NCBI GenBank assembly: GCA_029834535.1
Contig: JAQMWT010000050.1
Span: 93,501 to 157,500, forward strand
Source of the DNA: Chrysophaeum taylorii
Taxonomy: Eukaryota > Sar > Pelagophyceae > Pelagomonadales > Pelagomonadaceae
DNA: 64,000 nt
Direction: 5' to 3'
Under the pieces are notes generated by a model that saw only the letters and a list, made by a program, of their open reading frames with translations, had not been told where the DNA came from and searched no databases. The position numbers were made by a program, and so were the translations under genes. Numbering within the stretch: position 1 is the stretch's first letter; each line of letters opens with the position of its first letter. Below are positions 54,070-64,000 of the stretch, piece by piece.

Positions 54070-56130
54070 GGTTGACCAAACTTGTACTCTTAGAGAGCAA
54101 ACATACGGTTCGCTGACAAAACAAGGCCTTGTTCGTGATCAAGCTTTCAGCGGTTCTGCATGTCGTCGCGCTGTGGTGACTCCGGAGCGTCCTTCGACTT
54201 GGAAACGAACACGGTATCGATGCGGGTTTCGTCGCTCGGGTCGAGCGGTGGTAACACGCCGACGTCGGTTGACCACGACGCCGAGAAAGAAAACAAGAAG
54301 TAAGTCGCGTGCCCAGACGAAGGTAAACGACTATGAGAGATCGCCGAGTACGCTGTCGCAGCTCGGAGCGCGCAAAAAATACGAGGGTAGTCCACTTTAC
54401 TCGATCTAACCAAGATGCCAAGTTCAGCATGTGTGTTCTCGAGGCCGACTTGCAGCAGCATCTGATGTTCTACACGGGTGGCAAGTTTTTAGACGGCGCG
54501 TACAACAACATGGTCTACAGCGCGACAGCGCAGTCGTTCAAGTGCTATATGCAAGATGCAGCTTTTGTGTGCGTGCTGTTCTTTGTGATGTGCAAGTAGA
54601 CAATACCGTCGCGCGTGTTGTAAAAGGCACGCCTGCTCTCCGAACCTTCTTGCCGACAAAGATCCTGCTATATCGCGAAGCACTTCTGCGACGCCGTGTC
54701 GGTCCTCATCAAGGGCTTTGTGGAGGGCAAGTCAGGCGGCTCTTCTTCTCGGCATATGCGTTTGATAGACATCTGCAACAATATCATCCGCTAAAGGCAC
54801 GAGATGACGAACCGGGATCGTTCGCTGTAGTCTGTCATAAACATCGAACTAACAAGGCGCATCCGAATAATCTTGGGCGACGAAACAACGTGGTATCAGC
54901 GTTGTCTTGCGCAGGCCTTGTTTGTGGATGTTGTTCTGTGAGTATTCGCATGTTGATGCGTGTGTAGGGGCAAACTTGGTGGCATCCAATTTGGTGTGAT
55001 CCAATTTGGTGTGATCAAATTTCGAACAATCACATCAAACTTGTCATATTTTAGACTCGTGCTGATGATGACTGGGTTAGAATTTCAGGGGTGGTGTCAG
55101 CGATCTCTTCTGGAGCGAGGCTGTCGACGTCTTGACATCCCTTCGCGCCGCAGCTTGTATTTCCCGACTTTCTCGTACAGTTCTCGACGGTGCAGCAGCA
55201 GCAGGTCCCGGGGAGATCTTGCGGCAGGGCGGGGTTGTCGAGATGCGCGAGGAGGAGGAGGATAAGGAGGTGTTCACTTACGGTCGTGCGAGTTGTTTAT
55301 GCTGGCGTAACGGCACGTGCTCGCGTTGCCGTCCCATGATCAAGCTGGACAGCTAACTCCGGATCGGGTACGCGACGGTGAGGAACTCCTGAACGTGGTC
55401 CTGTACGGCCCCGCACAAGTGTGGGACTACAATCTTTGGGTGCTCGAGGGGCGTTGCTCGCGCAGTTTCTCGAGGTCGTCGAGTTTCGCGTTCCGACCCC
55501 GAGTCGATTATCAAAGACGCGCTCCCTCTCGAGTTTTGGGATGCAGAATGGGGTGATCCGTCTCACGCAGACCATGTTAGTCTGGTGTCCGATGTCCGCT
55601 TGTTGCTGAAGAATGACGCACGACCACGGCAACACCACCGTGGTGAGTCGCGGTTTGGGTGGCTTCTACGAACGATGGAAGGTACGAGAATGGACCCAGC
55701 TTAAGTACGCCAAGCCGTGGGAATCTGTTCTCGGGGCCGCGTGTCGCTGCCCGCTCTCCTTGCGTATCGCCGCGCTGTCTTAGGATGGATCTCCTTCTAC
55801 GGCGGTCATGGGGGGGTGCCCATGCTGCGCGTGTAACGCCACGGTAGATTCTGCGTGGCTGCAGCACCTAGCTCTCGTTTTTAAAACACTTTCGCACCAA
55901 AAGCGCTCACGCGCGATCAAACTCTTGTTGACCAAACTTACAAGGTTATTAATCAAACTTGAATGATCAAACTTAATGCAACTTCGGAGTGACCAAACTC
56001 TTAACTGATCAAACTTCCAAACTTCTATTGAAAGTGACCAAACTTGTGAAGTTTTCCTTAAACATACACAAAAATCGAGCAACCTTGAAACAAATAGACC
56101 AAACTTGTTGACCAAACTTGACCGATCCCT
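54070..56130 (-). mobile_element. Unclassified ~2.1-kb element, copy 2
   Basis: Inverted copy of 37574-39685. The plus-strand left end is GGTTGACCAAACTTGTAC; the right end is rich in GACCAAACTT and ends GACCGATCCCT. Relative to copy 1 it keeps ~27 bp near the left end that copy 1 lacks. Interior frames such as 54333..54597 (CVLEADLQQHLMFYTGGKFL) and 55132..55356 are shared, with stops, but no known transposase motif was recognised. Confidence 0.75.
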
Positions 56131-56221
56131 AAATATAATTATCACCACCAAGGACGATGATGAATGATGATGATTAATTAGACGTGTGAAAAAATAATAA
56201 AAATACGCGTGTCACTGAATT

Positions 56222-58240
56222 CTACAATGCGAGGACGGGGGAGTCGCGGAGGCGGGCCTCGAGCCTTTGGAGCTTGCGCTTGTCGAATTCGCACTCGAGG
56301 TCGGCGAGACCTGCTTCGAAGGACGGGGTGAGCACCAGACAGCGTCGAATGCCGGCGAGGCGGGCAACCGCGTCCTTGAGCCGGACGCGACGCTTGGTGA
56401 TCATGTATGCGAGAACGACGGCAAAGGAGGTGGTCTCGCCGAGGTCGCAGTGGACGAGGACGGTGCGCTCGCGCTTTAGCGCGTCATCGAGGAACCCTAT
56501 CGCGGGCCGGAGATGCACCGCGAGAGCGCACCACGACTGCCTGTCGTCCTCGACGGCCGGCTTCTGGAGATTGCAACAAAGCTCGTGGTGCTCTAAACAA
56601 CAATCGTCGTCTTCTTTGCTCGCGAGCCACTCGAGCTTGGCGTCCTTGGTCGCGCGATCGAAAACGGAGAGAATCGCGTCGAAACGGCGGTCGGCGGCGA
56701 ATTTTGGGTACGCCGCGTGGCGCGATCCGAGCCAGAGCTCGCCCGAGTCTTCGGACCGCTCGAGGACGCATTGCGCAGGGTCGCCGCGGATCCGTGCATC
56801 AAGGAGCGCGAAAACGTTGGCGTTATTCGCGAGGTCGAGCGGCCGCCTTTGGTCCTTCGCTCTGTCGTAAGGAGAAGCGTCGCCGCTTTCGAGAAGCAAA
56901 GCGACCATCGGCGCGTCGGCCACCGCTGCGGCATGGTGGAGCGGCGTCCAGCCCCAGATCTTGTCGGGCGCGTGGCGCCTCGCGGGGTCCTGGACGAGAT
57001 TTAGGAGTATTTCGAGCATCTCGATATTCCCGCTCTGGACGGACAGGACGAAGGCCGTTCGTCCATCGCCGTCGCGCGCGTCGACGCTGGCGCCGCGATT
57101 CAGCAGCAACGTCGCGGCATCGGTTGTGCCGCACCGACATGCGCTCAAAAGAGGCGTCTGTTTGTTAGCGTTTCGCGCTTCGATGCTCGCGTTCGCGGCC
57201 AAGAGAACCTCCATCGCGCCGACGCGGTCTTTGGCCGCGGCGTGGTGCAGGCCCGTGCACAGCGTCGCGTCGGTCGCGCCGACGTCCATGCCTTCCTCTA
57301 AAGCGCGCCGCACCGCACTCGCGTCGCCGTCGCGGCAATACTGGCAGAATAATTCCTTTGACGCGCGCGGATCCTCGACCCAACGTCCTCGCGACCGCAC
57401 GACCTCGACCGACTCCCAGACGCCGCGCAGCGGCGAGTACCGGTAGTCGTATCGCTCAAACTGGATCGAGTGCGGCCTCCGCGATCGCTGCACCAACTCC
57501 TCGATGTCGCCCCACGGCAGCTCCCTCAAGCTCGTGCCGTTGATCTCGGTCAGGACCACGCCCGGCTTGACACCGACGAAGAGTTCGGAGATTGGCTCGC
57601 CCCTCTCGTCAGCATACGCGTGGTCCTCAGAAATATTCTCAGCCTTTTCCGTCTCGATTTCCACCAACGTCTCGAGCTGCTGATCGGCCGCCTTCATCCT
57701 CTCAAATGCTTCGTCCTTTTCGCGCGCTATCTCTCTGAACGCGTCGCGCGCCTCGAGCAACCTTTCGCACTTGGATTTGATTTCGTGGTACAGCTTCCAC
57801 TCCTGTTCGGCCTTGACTTTGTCTTCGGTTTTCTTCATGAGCGCGACGCGCTCCCGGAAGTTCCCCATCTTCGGCCGAAGTTGGAGAAATTCGTCGAGTT
57901 CCTCTGGTCGCTCGTTCGAGAGGTGCCACGCCGTTTCCCAGTTCCGGTGCATCCGCTTCTTTGCCTTCAACTCCTTTCGCAAGACATCCACCACCCGCAT
58001 CTGCACCTCGACCTGCTCGACGGCCGCGTCGTGCGCCGCGATCGGGTCCTTCCACCCTCGCACGACGGCATTCTTCCCATCGGCGCCGGCTTGGAGGTCC
58101 AGCGTCAACAACACGTTATCGAACACACCCTTGATCGCCTTCTTCGGCACCGAAGACCACTTGGCTTCCTCGGGCACCAATCGTGCCTCGGCGACCTCCC
58201 GGCGCTGCTCGACGACCCGCTGGCTCGCTTTGCCATACAT
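56222..58240 (-). CDS. BAR-like / PDZ / ankyrin / pseudo-dual-specificity phosphatase protein
   Basis: 672 aa from ATG 58240. Residues ~1-200 form a charged helical region resembling a BAR/AH coiled-coil (VFDNVLLTLDL, then long Lys/Glu helices). A PDZ-like segment follows (VGVKPGVVLTEINGTSLREL). About five ankyrin repeats come next (TGLHHAAAKDRVGAMEVLLA, KQTPLLSACRCGTTDAATLL, GWTPLHHAAAVADAPMVALL). The C-terminal domain has a DUSP/PTP fold with the P-loop HCDLGETTS where active enzymes have HCxxGxSRS. The catalytic Cys is present but the phosphate-binding Arg is Thr, so it is probably a pseudophosphatase. A membrane-linked scaffold role is inference. Confidence 0.75.
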   Translation of the reverse strand: MYGKASQRVVEQRREVAEARLVPEEAKWSSVPKKAIKGVFDNVLLTLDLQAGADGKNAVVRGWKDPIAAHDAAVEQVEVQMRVVDVLRKELKAKKRMHRNWETAWHLSNERPEELDEFLQLRPKMGNFRERVALMKKTEDKVKAEQEWKLYHEIKSKCERLLEARDAFREIAREKDEAFERMKAADQQLETLVEIETEKAENISEDHAYADERGEPISELFVGVKPGVVLTEINGTSLRELPWGDIEELVQRSRRPHSIQFERYDYRYSPLRGVWESVEVVRSRGRWVEDPRASKELFCQYCRDGDASAVRRALEEGMDVGATDATLCTGLHHAAAKDRVGAMEVLLAANASIEARNANKQTPLLSACRCGTTDAATLLLNRGASVDARDGDGRTAFVLSVQSGNIEMLEILLNLVQDPARRHAPDKIWGWTPLHHAAAVADAPMVALLLESGDASPYDRAKDQRRPLDLANNANVFALLDARIRGDPAQCVLERSEDSGELWLGSRHAAYPKFAADRRFDAILSVFDRATKDAKLEWLASKEDDDCCLEHHELCCNLQKPAVEDDRQSWCALAVHLRPAIGFLDDALKRERTVLVHCDLGETTSFAVVLAYMITKRRVRLKDAVARLAGIRRCLVLTPSFEAGLADLECEFDKRKLQRLEARLRDSPVLAL

Positions 58241-60319
58241 CCACAACTTCTTTCTTCGATACCCAAGGTATCCTAGGTAGTATCCTAGCCTAGATTCGCC
58301 CGCATCCACGGAAAGAGTCGGGCTACCTAACGATTGGCGCGGCGTAGGCAGGGGTCGACACAGCTTGCAAACGGCGACGTTGAGCCGGCTGTGCGCGTTG
58401 TTGGGGGAGCGGAGCGGAGCGGAGCGGAGCGGATACACCCCTTCTTGGGACTTGAGAGGGCGGTCTGCAGGGTTTGCTGGCCCTCATCGTCATCGCGAGG
58501 GCGTGTATCGGCGGAATATTATGTCGCCGTCGAGACGAGAACGGGGGCTCGGTGATAAGCGTGATCGTGGGCACCAGAAGCTTGTGCTCGACTGTTGGGC
58601 TATCCCCGTCCTCATCCAACGATCTTTGCACTTTCCGTTGCTTGGATCTATTTAAGTTGCGCACGAGCCGGGACATCCCAACCTGCGGTGGGATGCCGGT
58701 GATGCAGGGGGGCTCAATTCGGAAGAGACACGCCCCCTCCCCGTGGCCGACCGCGCCTGCGGACTCACGTATTGCCGTGATGTTGTCGCGCGGCGTGACT
58801 CGTTCGCGCGCGCAACTGAGGGGATATGAGCTTCTTGAACAAGGCGTGGGATTTTCAGGGTTACAACCGTCAGTGCTAGTACCACCGTGCTGTTATCGTC
58901 CTCGCTCTTGGGGCAGCATCACAGGCGCGTTTTCAGCTTATGCTTTTTGCTCTTGGTGCTCCTCGCTCATGCGTGGCAACGTGCACGGCCAGCTTCGTCT
59001 AGCCGACCGGAGAACGAGTTGCTGGGAAATGTTTGGATATCTGCTGCGATTTTCGAACAGGCGATGAGCCGGTTGGCAGCCGGAACGTTCGGAGGGGGAC
59101 GGATTATGTCGGGGGCGCAGAAAGAAAATTAACGACCATGCTGGCTCTCAGTCAAAACGTGCGCGGTCTCCGCGTCGCGTGGCGATAGGGCGTCAACTCT
59201 TCTCCTTGTCAACTTTCTGTACCCCTCGTCCGAACGCGCGCTACGGCGCTGGGATTGGCCTGCGCCACACGAACAAGTTAATTCGTCCAACATCTGGCAC
59301 TTTCCAGCGACCTCGACGACGATCCGCGGTCGTCGACATCCTCCACGGGGGCGCAAACCCCTTACACACGTCGTACCTATGTCGACGAGTTGAGCAGCCG
59401 TTTTGCCGGGATTTGGCTTGCAGCGAGCACGCCTTTTATAAGAAAAGGTCTTCATCACAAGTAGGAAGCTGCTCGCTGAAGCAGCTTGTGAGGGCCTGGC
59501 TGTGTCAATGTTATTTGGTCCATGGACGACGTTTAGCACCATTCCGCACGGCCCGGTTGGGCGCGAGCTTGACTACCTCGAGGAACTCGGACTGGATCAT
59601 GAAGCCGAGATGCGGAAGCCCAACACCACTAAGCGCAATGGCTTTTGCACGCGATCGATGGCTAGGTTGGCCACGTGCTCGACACAACGCGTGTTCTCGG
59701 TAGTCTCAACTGATTTTTCTATGATCCGCTCGTCGGCCTCACCACACCGCATCTTCCTTTTCAAATACCGCCGTTTGCTGGCCTTCGTGTTTTCGCGAAG
59801 CATGAGACCCAAAAATCGACGGGAAGATGTCGACATACGGGCGCCGCCCGAGTCGTCAATACTCGAATGCAGCCATCGAAGAGCCCCGGCACGCAACGTG
59901 CAAGGCCGGTGCTGTCGTGTGTCCCCCGAAGAAACGCGTTCGCATTCCACGGCGGTATCCCAGCTTGCGGCGAAATGTCCGAACACACTACAGGCGCGCT
60001 GACAATCGTGTGGCACCGCCCCAGAATCTATTATCGTGTTCGCGGCATTTGGATTTGGAATTTCAGCAGCAGCAGCCTTCCGCCTTCGGCCCGGAATACG
60101 CCTAAGAGCTTTACGACCACGCGGGCTCTTCGCATTCGCGTTCTTCTTTCTCCCTTGAGTTCGCCATTTATAGTCTGGCATGCTGAGCTTGGATGTTGCT
60201 GGTGCTTAGTACTGTTCTTATGTCTAACGACGCGCGCCGCCGCATCAAAATAAGCGGCTCATCATAATATTCGGCGGTGGAGAGTGGCCAGGGGACGTTT
60301 GTTGCGCACGAATATGCTC
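58241..60319. other. 2-kb intergenic
   Basis: Contains a GGAGC pentamer run at 58414-58432 and a dispersed repeat at 59060-59270. Long open frames exist (for example 59597..60181 minus, 194 codons) but with no recognisable domain; probably not genes. Confidence 0.5.
59060..59270 (+). repeat. Dispersed repeat, copy 3 (partial)
   Basis: Shares GCCGGTTGGCAGCCGGAACG, GGGACGGATTATG, GGGGGCGCAGA and CGCGGTCTCCGCGTCGCGTGG with copy 2. CGCTGGGATTGGCC near 59250 matches the inverted end of copy 1. Confidence 0.6.
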
Positions 60320-61078
60320 TCAAGGGTGGTGGTCGATGTGCCTGCCGTCGAGGATTTGAGGCCAGGTGGGGTAGGGAGTCGTAAGAAAATGGCGAAGGAC
60401 GTCCATGGAGTTGGTCGCGACATCCCGAATGTCGTCCGAGTGGACTTTGTGCGGGATATCGAACAAGACGGGGTTGTCCTCGCAAGAGGAGGCGTTCCGA
60501 ACGCCAACAAAATTCGCGACTTCCCGAAGATAATCGAGGCCACCCATCAGGAACTGCTCGTAAGTCACGATGGCGTAGGTTCGTCTAACGAGCCTGTCTA
60601 GAATTTCGACTTTACGGCGCCAAAAGTCGACGAGTTCATCAGCCGTGCGTTTGAGAATGCGGATGTCAAAGTAATCGGGGTGGACGGTTTCGTTCGGAAA
60701 GAACTGAGGATCTGCACGTTTGCCGACATCTTTGGACGTCATATTGGCCGCCAGCTTATCTTCGTTTCGCTTGAAGTACAATGATAGCGCCCACCGCATT
60801 AGGTCAGTGCGGACGATGATCAACATGATGTCATCGACCGGAATATCGCCGTGGGGCGGCGGTCTCACAAGCAACACCTCGGCCTCGGACTCTTTAATTT
60901 TGGTCCAATTGAAGGGAGCGCCCTGAAAGTCGAGTCTTTCCGTGCAGTCCACGGCGAAGCATAGGCGTCCGAAGGATTGGCAAATAGCGTGCGACCCCTC
61001 GTGCCCTGAGTGGATCAGTAGGACCTTCTTTGCGCTCGCGAAAGCCGCGCAGGCGACAAACACAAACCGTCCATCCAT
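60320..61078 (-). CDS. Sulfotransferase-like protein, secretory pathway
   Basis: 252 aa from ATG 61078. The N-terminal hydrophobic stretch FVFVACAAFASA is a likely signal peptide or anchor. The PAPS 5'-phosphosulfate loop region reads KKVLLIHSGHEGSHAIC (weak match to the usual P-loop). The 3'-phosphate site is clear: IIVRTDLMRWALSLYFKR (R-x8-S pattern). Further conserved items are RRTYAIVTYEQF and FVGV. It would transfer sulfate from PAPS to a sugar or protein in the Golgi. The altered 5' loop makes activity uncertain. Confidence 0.65.
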   Translation of the reverse strand: MDGRFVFVACAAFASAKKVLLIHSGHEGSHAICQSFGRLCFAVDCTERLDFQGAPFNWTKIKESEAEVLLVRPPPHGDIPVDDIMLIIVRTDLMRWALSLYFKRNEDKLAANMTSKDVGKRADPQFFPNETVHPDYFDIRILKRTADELVDFWRRKVEILDRLVRRTYAIVTYEQFLMGGLDYLREVANFVGVRNASSCEDNPVLFDIPHKVHSDDIRDVATNSMDVLRHFLTTPYPTWPQILDGRHIDHHP

Positions 61079-61340
61079 ATTATCGGATATATTCGTCGTT
61101 CTCCTTATACAAGGATTGGCATAATGTCCTAGAAAGAATCATAATTCGTTTTTGTATTTAAAGGTCGACTGCTGAGAGGGGGGGTGTGCATGAATGAAGG
61201 ATGTGGGTGGTTTTTTTTTTTGTATGCCTGTGTACTGTTACAAAAGAAACTGTGGGGTCTCGAATCTTTCTTGCCTGAGGTATCGGATAAATTCGTCGTT
61301 TTCCTTATACAAGGATTAAATCATGTCCTACAAATTGTAG
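61079..61340 (+). repeat. ~55-bp direct repeat around a LINE fragment
   Basis: TATCGGATA(T/A)ATTCGTCG, CCTTATACAAGGATT and ATGTCCTA occur at 61079-61132 and again at 61281-61332, about 200 bp apart. The LINE fragment 61158-61216 lies between. The first copy overlaps the upstream region of the sulfotransferase gene. Confidence 0.7.
61158..61216 (-). mobile_element. 59-bp LINE 3'-end fragment with 9-bp target duplication
   Basis: LINE terminus (AAGGTCGACTGCTGAGAGGG through GAAGGATGTGGGTGG) is bounded by perfect TTTTTGTAT repeats at 61149-61157 and 61217-61225. Confidence 0.75.
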
Positions 61341-61719
61341 AATAGATCTACAACAAGTGCAGGCCAGTAAGTTCACCTAGTCCCAATCTCTAACCCCAGC
61401 ATTTTCACCCCGTTAAGTTCACCTAGTCCCAATCTCTAACCCCAGTAAATTCGGCGTAAACCCAATCTCTTTAGTTCGGCGTAAACCCGCAGCCACTCAC
61501 CCCACTCTCCTTCGAGCTCGTCGCTCTCACCCCCGCCAATCTAAGCTGCTTTGATCCGCACACGCCGCAAAACTTTGAGTTTACTCTAAAAGCCCCAGTA
61601 AGTTCACACTTGGTCTCAGTAAGTTCACCTGGTCACTAAATTCACTTAATCCCAATCTGTAACCCCAGTAAGTTCACCTGGTTCCAGTAAGTTCACCTGG
61701 TCCCAGTAAGTTAACCTAT

Positions 61720-62330
61720 AGTGCGCGTGTAGACGCCGGGAGGGGGCTTATCGGTATAGCGCAGCACGTGTGGAGTAGGGTGGAGTCGTCGACCAAGAAG
61801 AGGATATCCTCGAGGTTGCCGATCGACAGAGAGCCACGTAGAGCTGGACGTGGCAGAAGACGGGCTTCGCCAAGAGGACGCCGACCTCGCGGGGCGTCTG
61901 GCCCTGGCTCTTGGTGATCGTTTGGCGTCGGCGGGCCTTAAGGGATACAGGTTGGAGGAGCCTCGGTGACAACGACACGATCGATCATGTATCTGGTGCC
62001 GTTGCAGTGGCCGTACGACGGGTCGAGGTTGCGAAGACTTTACGCTCGAGATCAAAGTCAGCATGCCGTTAGTTGTCAGGGAGTTGAAAACTCGACTGTA
62101 AAGAGCGAGGCGTCGTCTTCCGACCCAACCTAGTCGGCCGAAAAGAACTCCGACGCCTCGTCTCCGGGAAAAAAAGGCCGCGGTCATGCGTGCGTTGTCA
62201 GCATCGACAACATCGTTTCGACGGGGCGTGAGAATGGCGCGCTGAAAGAGCCGCCGCGGGTCGTGGAAATAGTCTGCGAGGTCGCCGTAGACGGCTTGGA
62301 GGATCACTGTCTGGCTCTTGCGCCTACCTG
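61720..62330 (-). pseudogene. Helicase C-terminus, array unit 1
   Basis: Frames match the Pif1/Helitron helicase end: VILQAVYGDLADYFHDPRRL, QRAILTPRRNDVVDADNARM, NSLTTNGML, then in another frame TITKSQGQTPREVGVLLAKP and QLYVALCR. A frameshift falls after FSRRRGVG. No ATPase half is present. Confidence 0.75.
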
Positions 62331-62373
62331 ATCCTTACTCTCACGCCTACCTGATCCTTACCCTAAATCGAGG

Positions 62374-62421
<48 letters not shown>

Positions 62422-62844
62422 TCTGTCGATTAGTAGTTAGGAAAGTTCGTACGAGCCGTTAACTATGTTTCAGTTTGTACAAGTGCAGGCCAGTAAGTTC
62501 ACCTAGTCCCAATCTCTAACCCCAGCATTTTCACCCCGTTAAGTTCACCTAGTCCCAATCTCTAACCCCAGTAAATTCGGCGTAAACCCAATCTCTTTAG
62601 TTCGGCGTAAACCCGCAGCCACTCACCCCACTCTCCTTCGAGCTCGTCGCTCTCACCCCCGCCAATCTAAGCTGCTTTGATCCGCACACGCCGCAAAACT
62701 TTGAGTTTACTCTAAAAGCCCCAGTAAGTTCACACTTGGTCTCAGTAAGTTCACCTGGTCACTAAATTCACTTAATCCCAATCTGTAACCCCAGTAAGTT
62801 CACCTGGTTCCAGTAAGTTCACCTGGTCCCAGTAAGTTCACCTA

Positions 62845-63420
62845 CAGTGCGCGTGTAGACGCCGGGAGGGGGCTTATCGGTATTGCGCAGCACGTGTGGG
62901 GTAGGGTGGAGTCGTCGACCCAGATGAGTATCGACAGAGAGCCACGTAGAGCTGGACGTGGCAGAAGACGGGCTTGGGAAAGAGGACGCCGACCTCGCGG
63001 GGCGTCTGGCCCTGGCTCTTGTTGATCGTTTGGCGTAGGCGGGCCTTAAGGGATACAGGTTGGAGGAGCCTCGGTGACAACGACACGATCGATCATGTAT
63101 CTGGTACCGTTGCAGTGGCCGTGCGACGGGTCGAGGTTGCGAAGACTTTAAGCTCGCGATCAAAGTCAGCATGCCGTTGGTTGTCAGGGAGTTGAAAACT
63201 CTACTGTAAAGAGCGAGGCGTCGTCTTCCGACCCAGCCTAGTCAGCCGAAAAGAACTCCGACGCCTCGTCTCCGGGAAAAAAAGGCCGCGGTCATGCGCG
63301 CGTTGTCAGCATCGACAACATCGTTTCGACGGGGCGTGAGAATGGCGCGCTGAAAGAGCCGCCGCGGGTCGTGGAAACAGTCTGCGAGGTCGCCGTAGAC
63401 GGCTTGGAGGATCACTGTCT
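62845..63420 (-). pseudogene. Helicase C-terminus, array unit 2
   Basis: Same segment as unit 1 (TINKSQGQTPREVGVLFPKP, QLYVALCR) with a ~20-bp deletion after the VALCR block. Frameshifted. Confidence 0.75.
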
Positions 63421-63867
63421 GGCTCGCGCGCCTACCTGATCCTTACCCTAAATCGAGGGACAAACAGACAAACAGACAAACAGACAGACAAACATCTGTC
63501 GATTAGTAGTTAGGAAGACAAGTGCAGGCCAGTAAGTTCGCCAGTAAGTTCACCTGGTCCCAATCTCTAACCCCAGTAAGTTCACCTGGTCCAGTAAGTT
63601 CACCTAGTCCCAATCTCTAACCCCAGTAAGTTCGGCGTAAGCCCACTCGTGCTCACATCCACTCACCCCACTCTCCTTCGAGCTCGTCGCTCTCACCTCC
63701 GCCAATCTAAGCTGCTTTGATCCGCACACGCCGCTAGCCCTTGCGTTCACTCTAAAACCCCAGTAAGTTCACTTGGTCCCAGTAAGTTCACCTGGTCACT
63801 CAGTTCACCTAGTCCCAATCTCAAACCCCAGTAAGTTCACCTGGTCCCAGTAAGTTCACCTACAGTG

Positions 63868-64000
63868 CGCGTGTAGACGCCGGGAGGGGCTTATCGGTAT
63901 TGCGCAGCACGTGTGGGGTAGGGTGGAGTCGTCGACCCAGAAGAGTATATCCTCGGGGTTGCCGATCGACAGAGAGCCACGTAGAGCTGGACGTGGCAGA
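63868..64000 (-). pseudogene. Helicase C-terminus, array unit 3 (cut by window)
   Basis: Only the last ~130 bp of the helicase block are inside the window, matching units 1 and 2; it retains the segment deleted in unit 2. Confidence 0.7.

Larger units (their letters stand above)
61353..64000 (-). repeat. Tandem array of ~1.1-kb helicase/minisatellite units (subtelomere-like)
   Basis: Units begin ACAAGTGCAGGCCAGTAAG at 61353, 62479 and 63518 (periods 1126 and 1039 bp; third unit cut by the window). Each unit on the plus strand is a block of CAGTAAGTTCACCTGGTCCC variants with a conserved core (CCGCCAATCTAAGCTGCTTT), then an inverted helicase C-terminus, then CTGATCCTTACCCTAAATCG and (ACAG/ACAA)n ending CATCTGTCGATTAGTAG. 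It is partly duplicated at 16100-19826. Confidence 0.85.

Noticed and set aside
59597-60181. 194-codon minus-strand open frame
   Set aside because: No domain or homology recognised, overlapping frames are equally open, and composition is not gene-like.
61353-64000. CRISPR-like array
   Set aside because: Repeats are irregular, spacers are not unique or uniform, and the DNA is eukaryotic; it is a minisatellite within a tandem unit.

Overview
This window is nuclear DNA from a GC-rich, gene-dense unicellular eukaryote. The coding regions carry short GT..AG introns of about 38-58 nt, and there are no bacterial operons or ribosome-binding sites. Genes include a mitochondrial complex I subunit, eIF2D, cytoplasmic TrpRS, an FTSJ1/TRM7 tRNA methylase, ARFRP1, a formin, a STPGP-repeat (axonemal) protein, an EAG/CNG-type channel, and a secreted Cys-rich protein with cellulose-binding-like modules. 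Together with a Ty1/copia element, this set best fits a stramenopile alga or protist (pelagophyte/heterokont-like). That placement is inference; no rRNA or organelle marker is present.

Layout. 1-16 kb is mostly genes: the Cys-rich secreted protein (5' end cut), a WW-domain methyltransferase, NDUFA9 divergent from a small unknown protein, two near-identical tandem ABCG half-transporters, an unknown 162-aa protein, eIF2D divergent from a STPGP protein, and a ROK sugar kinase. 16-20 kb is a mobile nest: a decayed non-LTR (LINE-like) retroelement sits next to a (CTGT)n tract, followed by the C-terminal part of a Pif1/Helitron-type helicase and a minisatellite. 20-27 kb holds an FH3-only partial formin copy followed by a complete formin. 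27-37.6 kb carries a SAYSvFN protein, TrpRS, FTSJ1/TRM7, a broken GH5 glycosidase, argininosuccinate synthase and ARFRP1.

37.6-56.1 kb is bracketed by two inverted copies of an unclassified ~2 kb element. Between them lie a broken Copia fragment, a Copia element with both LTRs and a 5-bp target duplication, a 2OG-Fe(II) oxygenase, a second LINE fragment, a cyclic-nucleotide-gated-type K+ channel and an ADPRM-like phosphatase. 56.2-61.1 kb has a BAR/PDZ/ankyrin/pseudophosphatase protein and a sulfotransferase-like protein. 61.35-64 kb is a tandem array of ~1.1 kb units, each with a decayed helicase C-terminus and a GTGAACTTACTGGGAC-type minisatellite, resembling subtelomeric repeats.

The genes are mostly unrelated housekeeping functions and do not form a pathway. 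The most distinctive signal is the mobile DNA. A LINE family ends in TTTAAA, makes 9-10 bp target duplications and often sits next to GACAGAC. One truncated copy appears to have duplicated the start codon of the ROK kinase gene while keeping the reading frame open. Start codons were chosen as ATG. Several open frames extend further 5' without an ATG, and exon joins are predictions from splice motifs, reading frame and homology.
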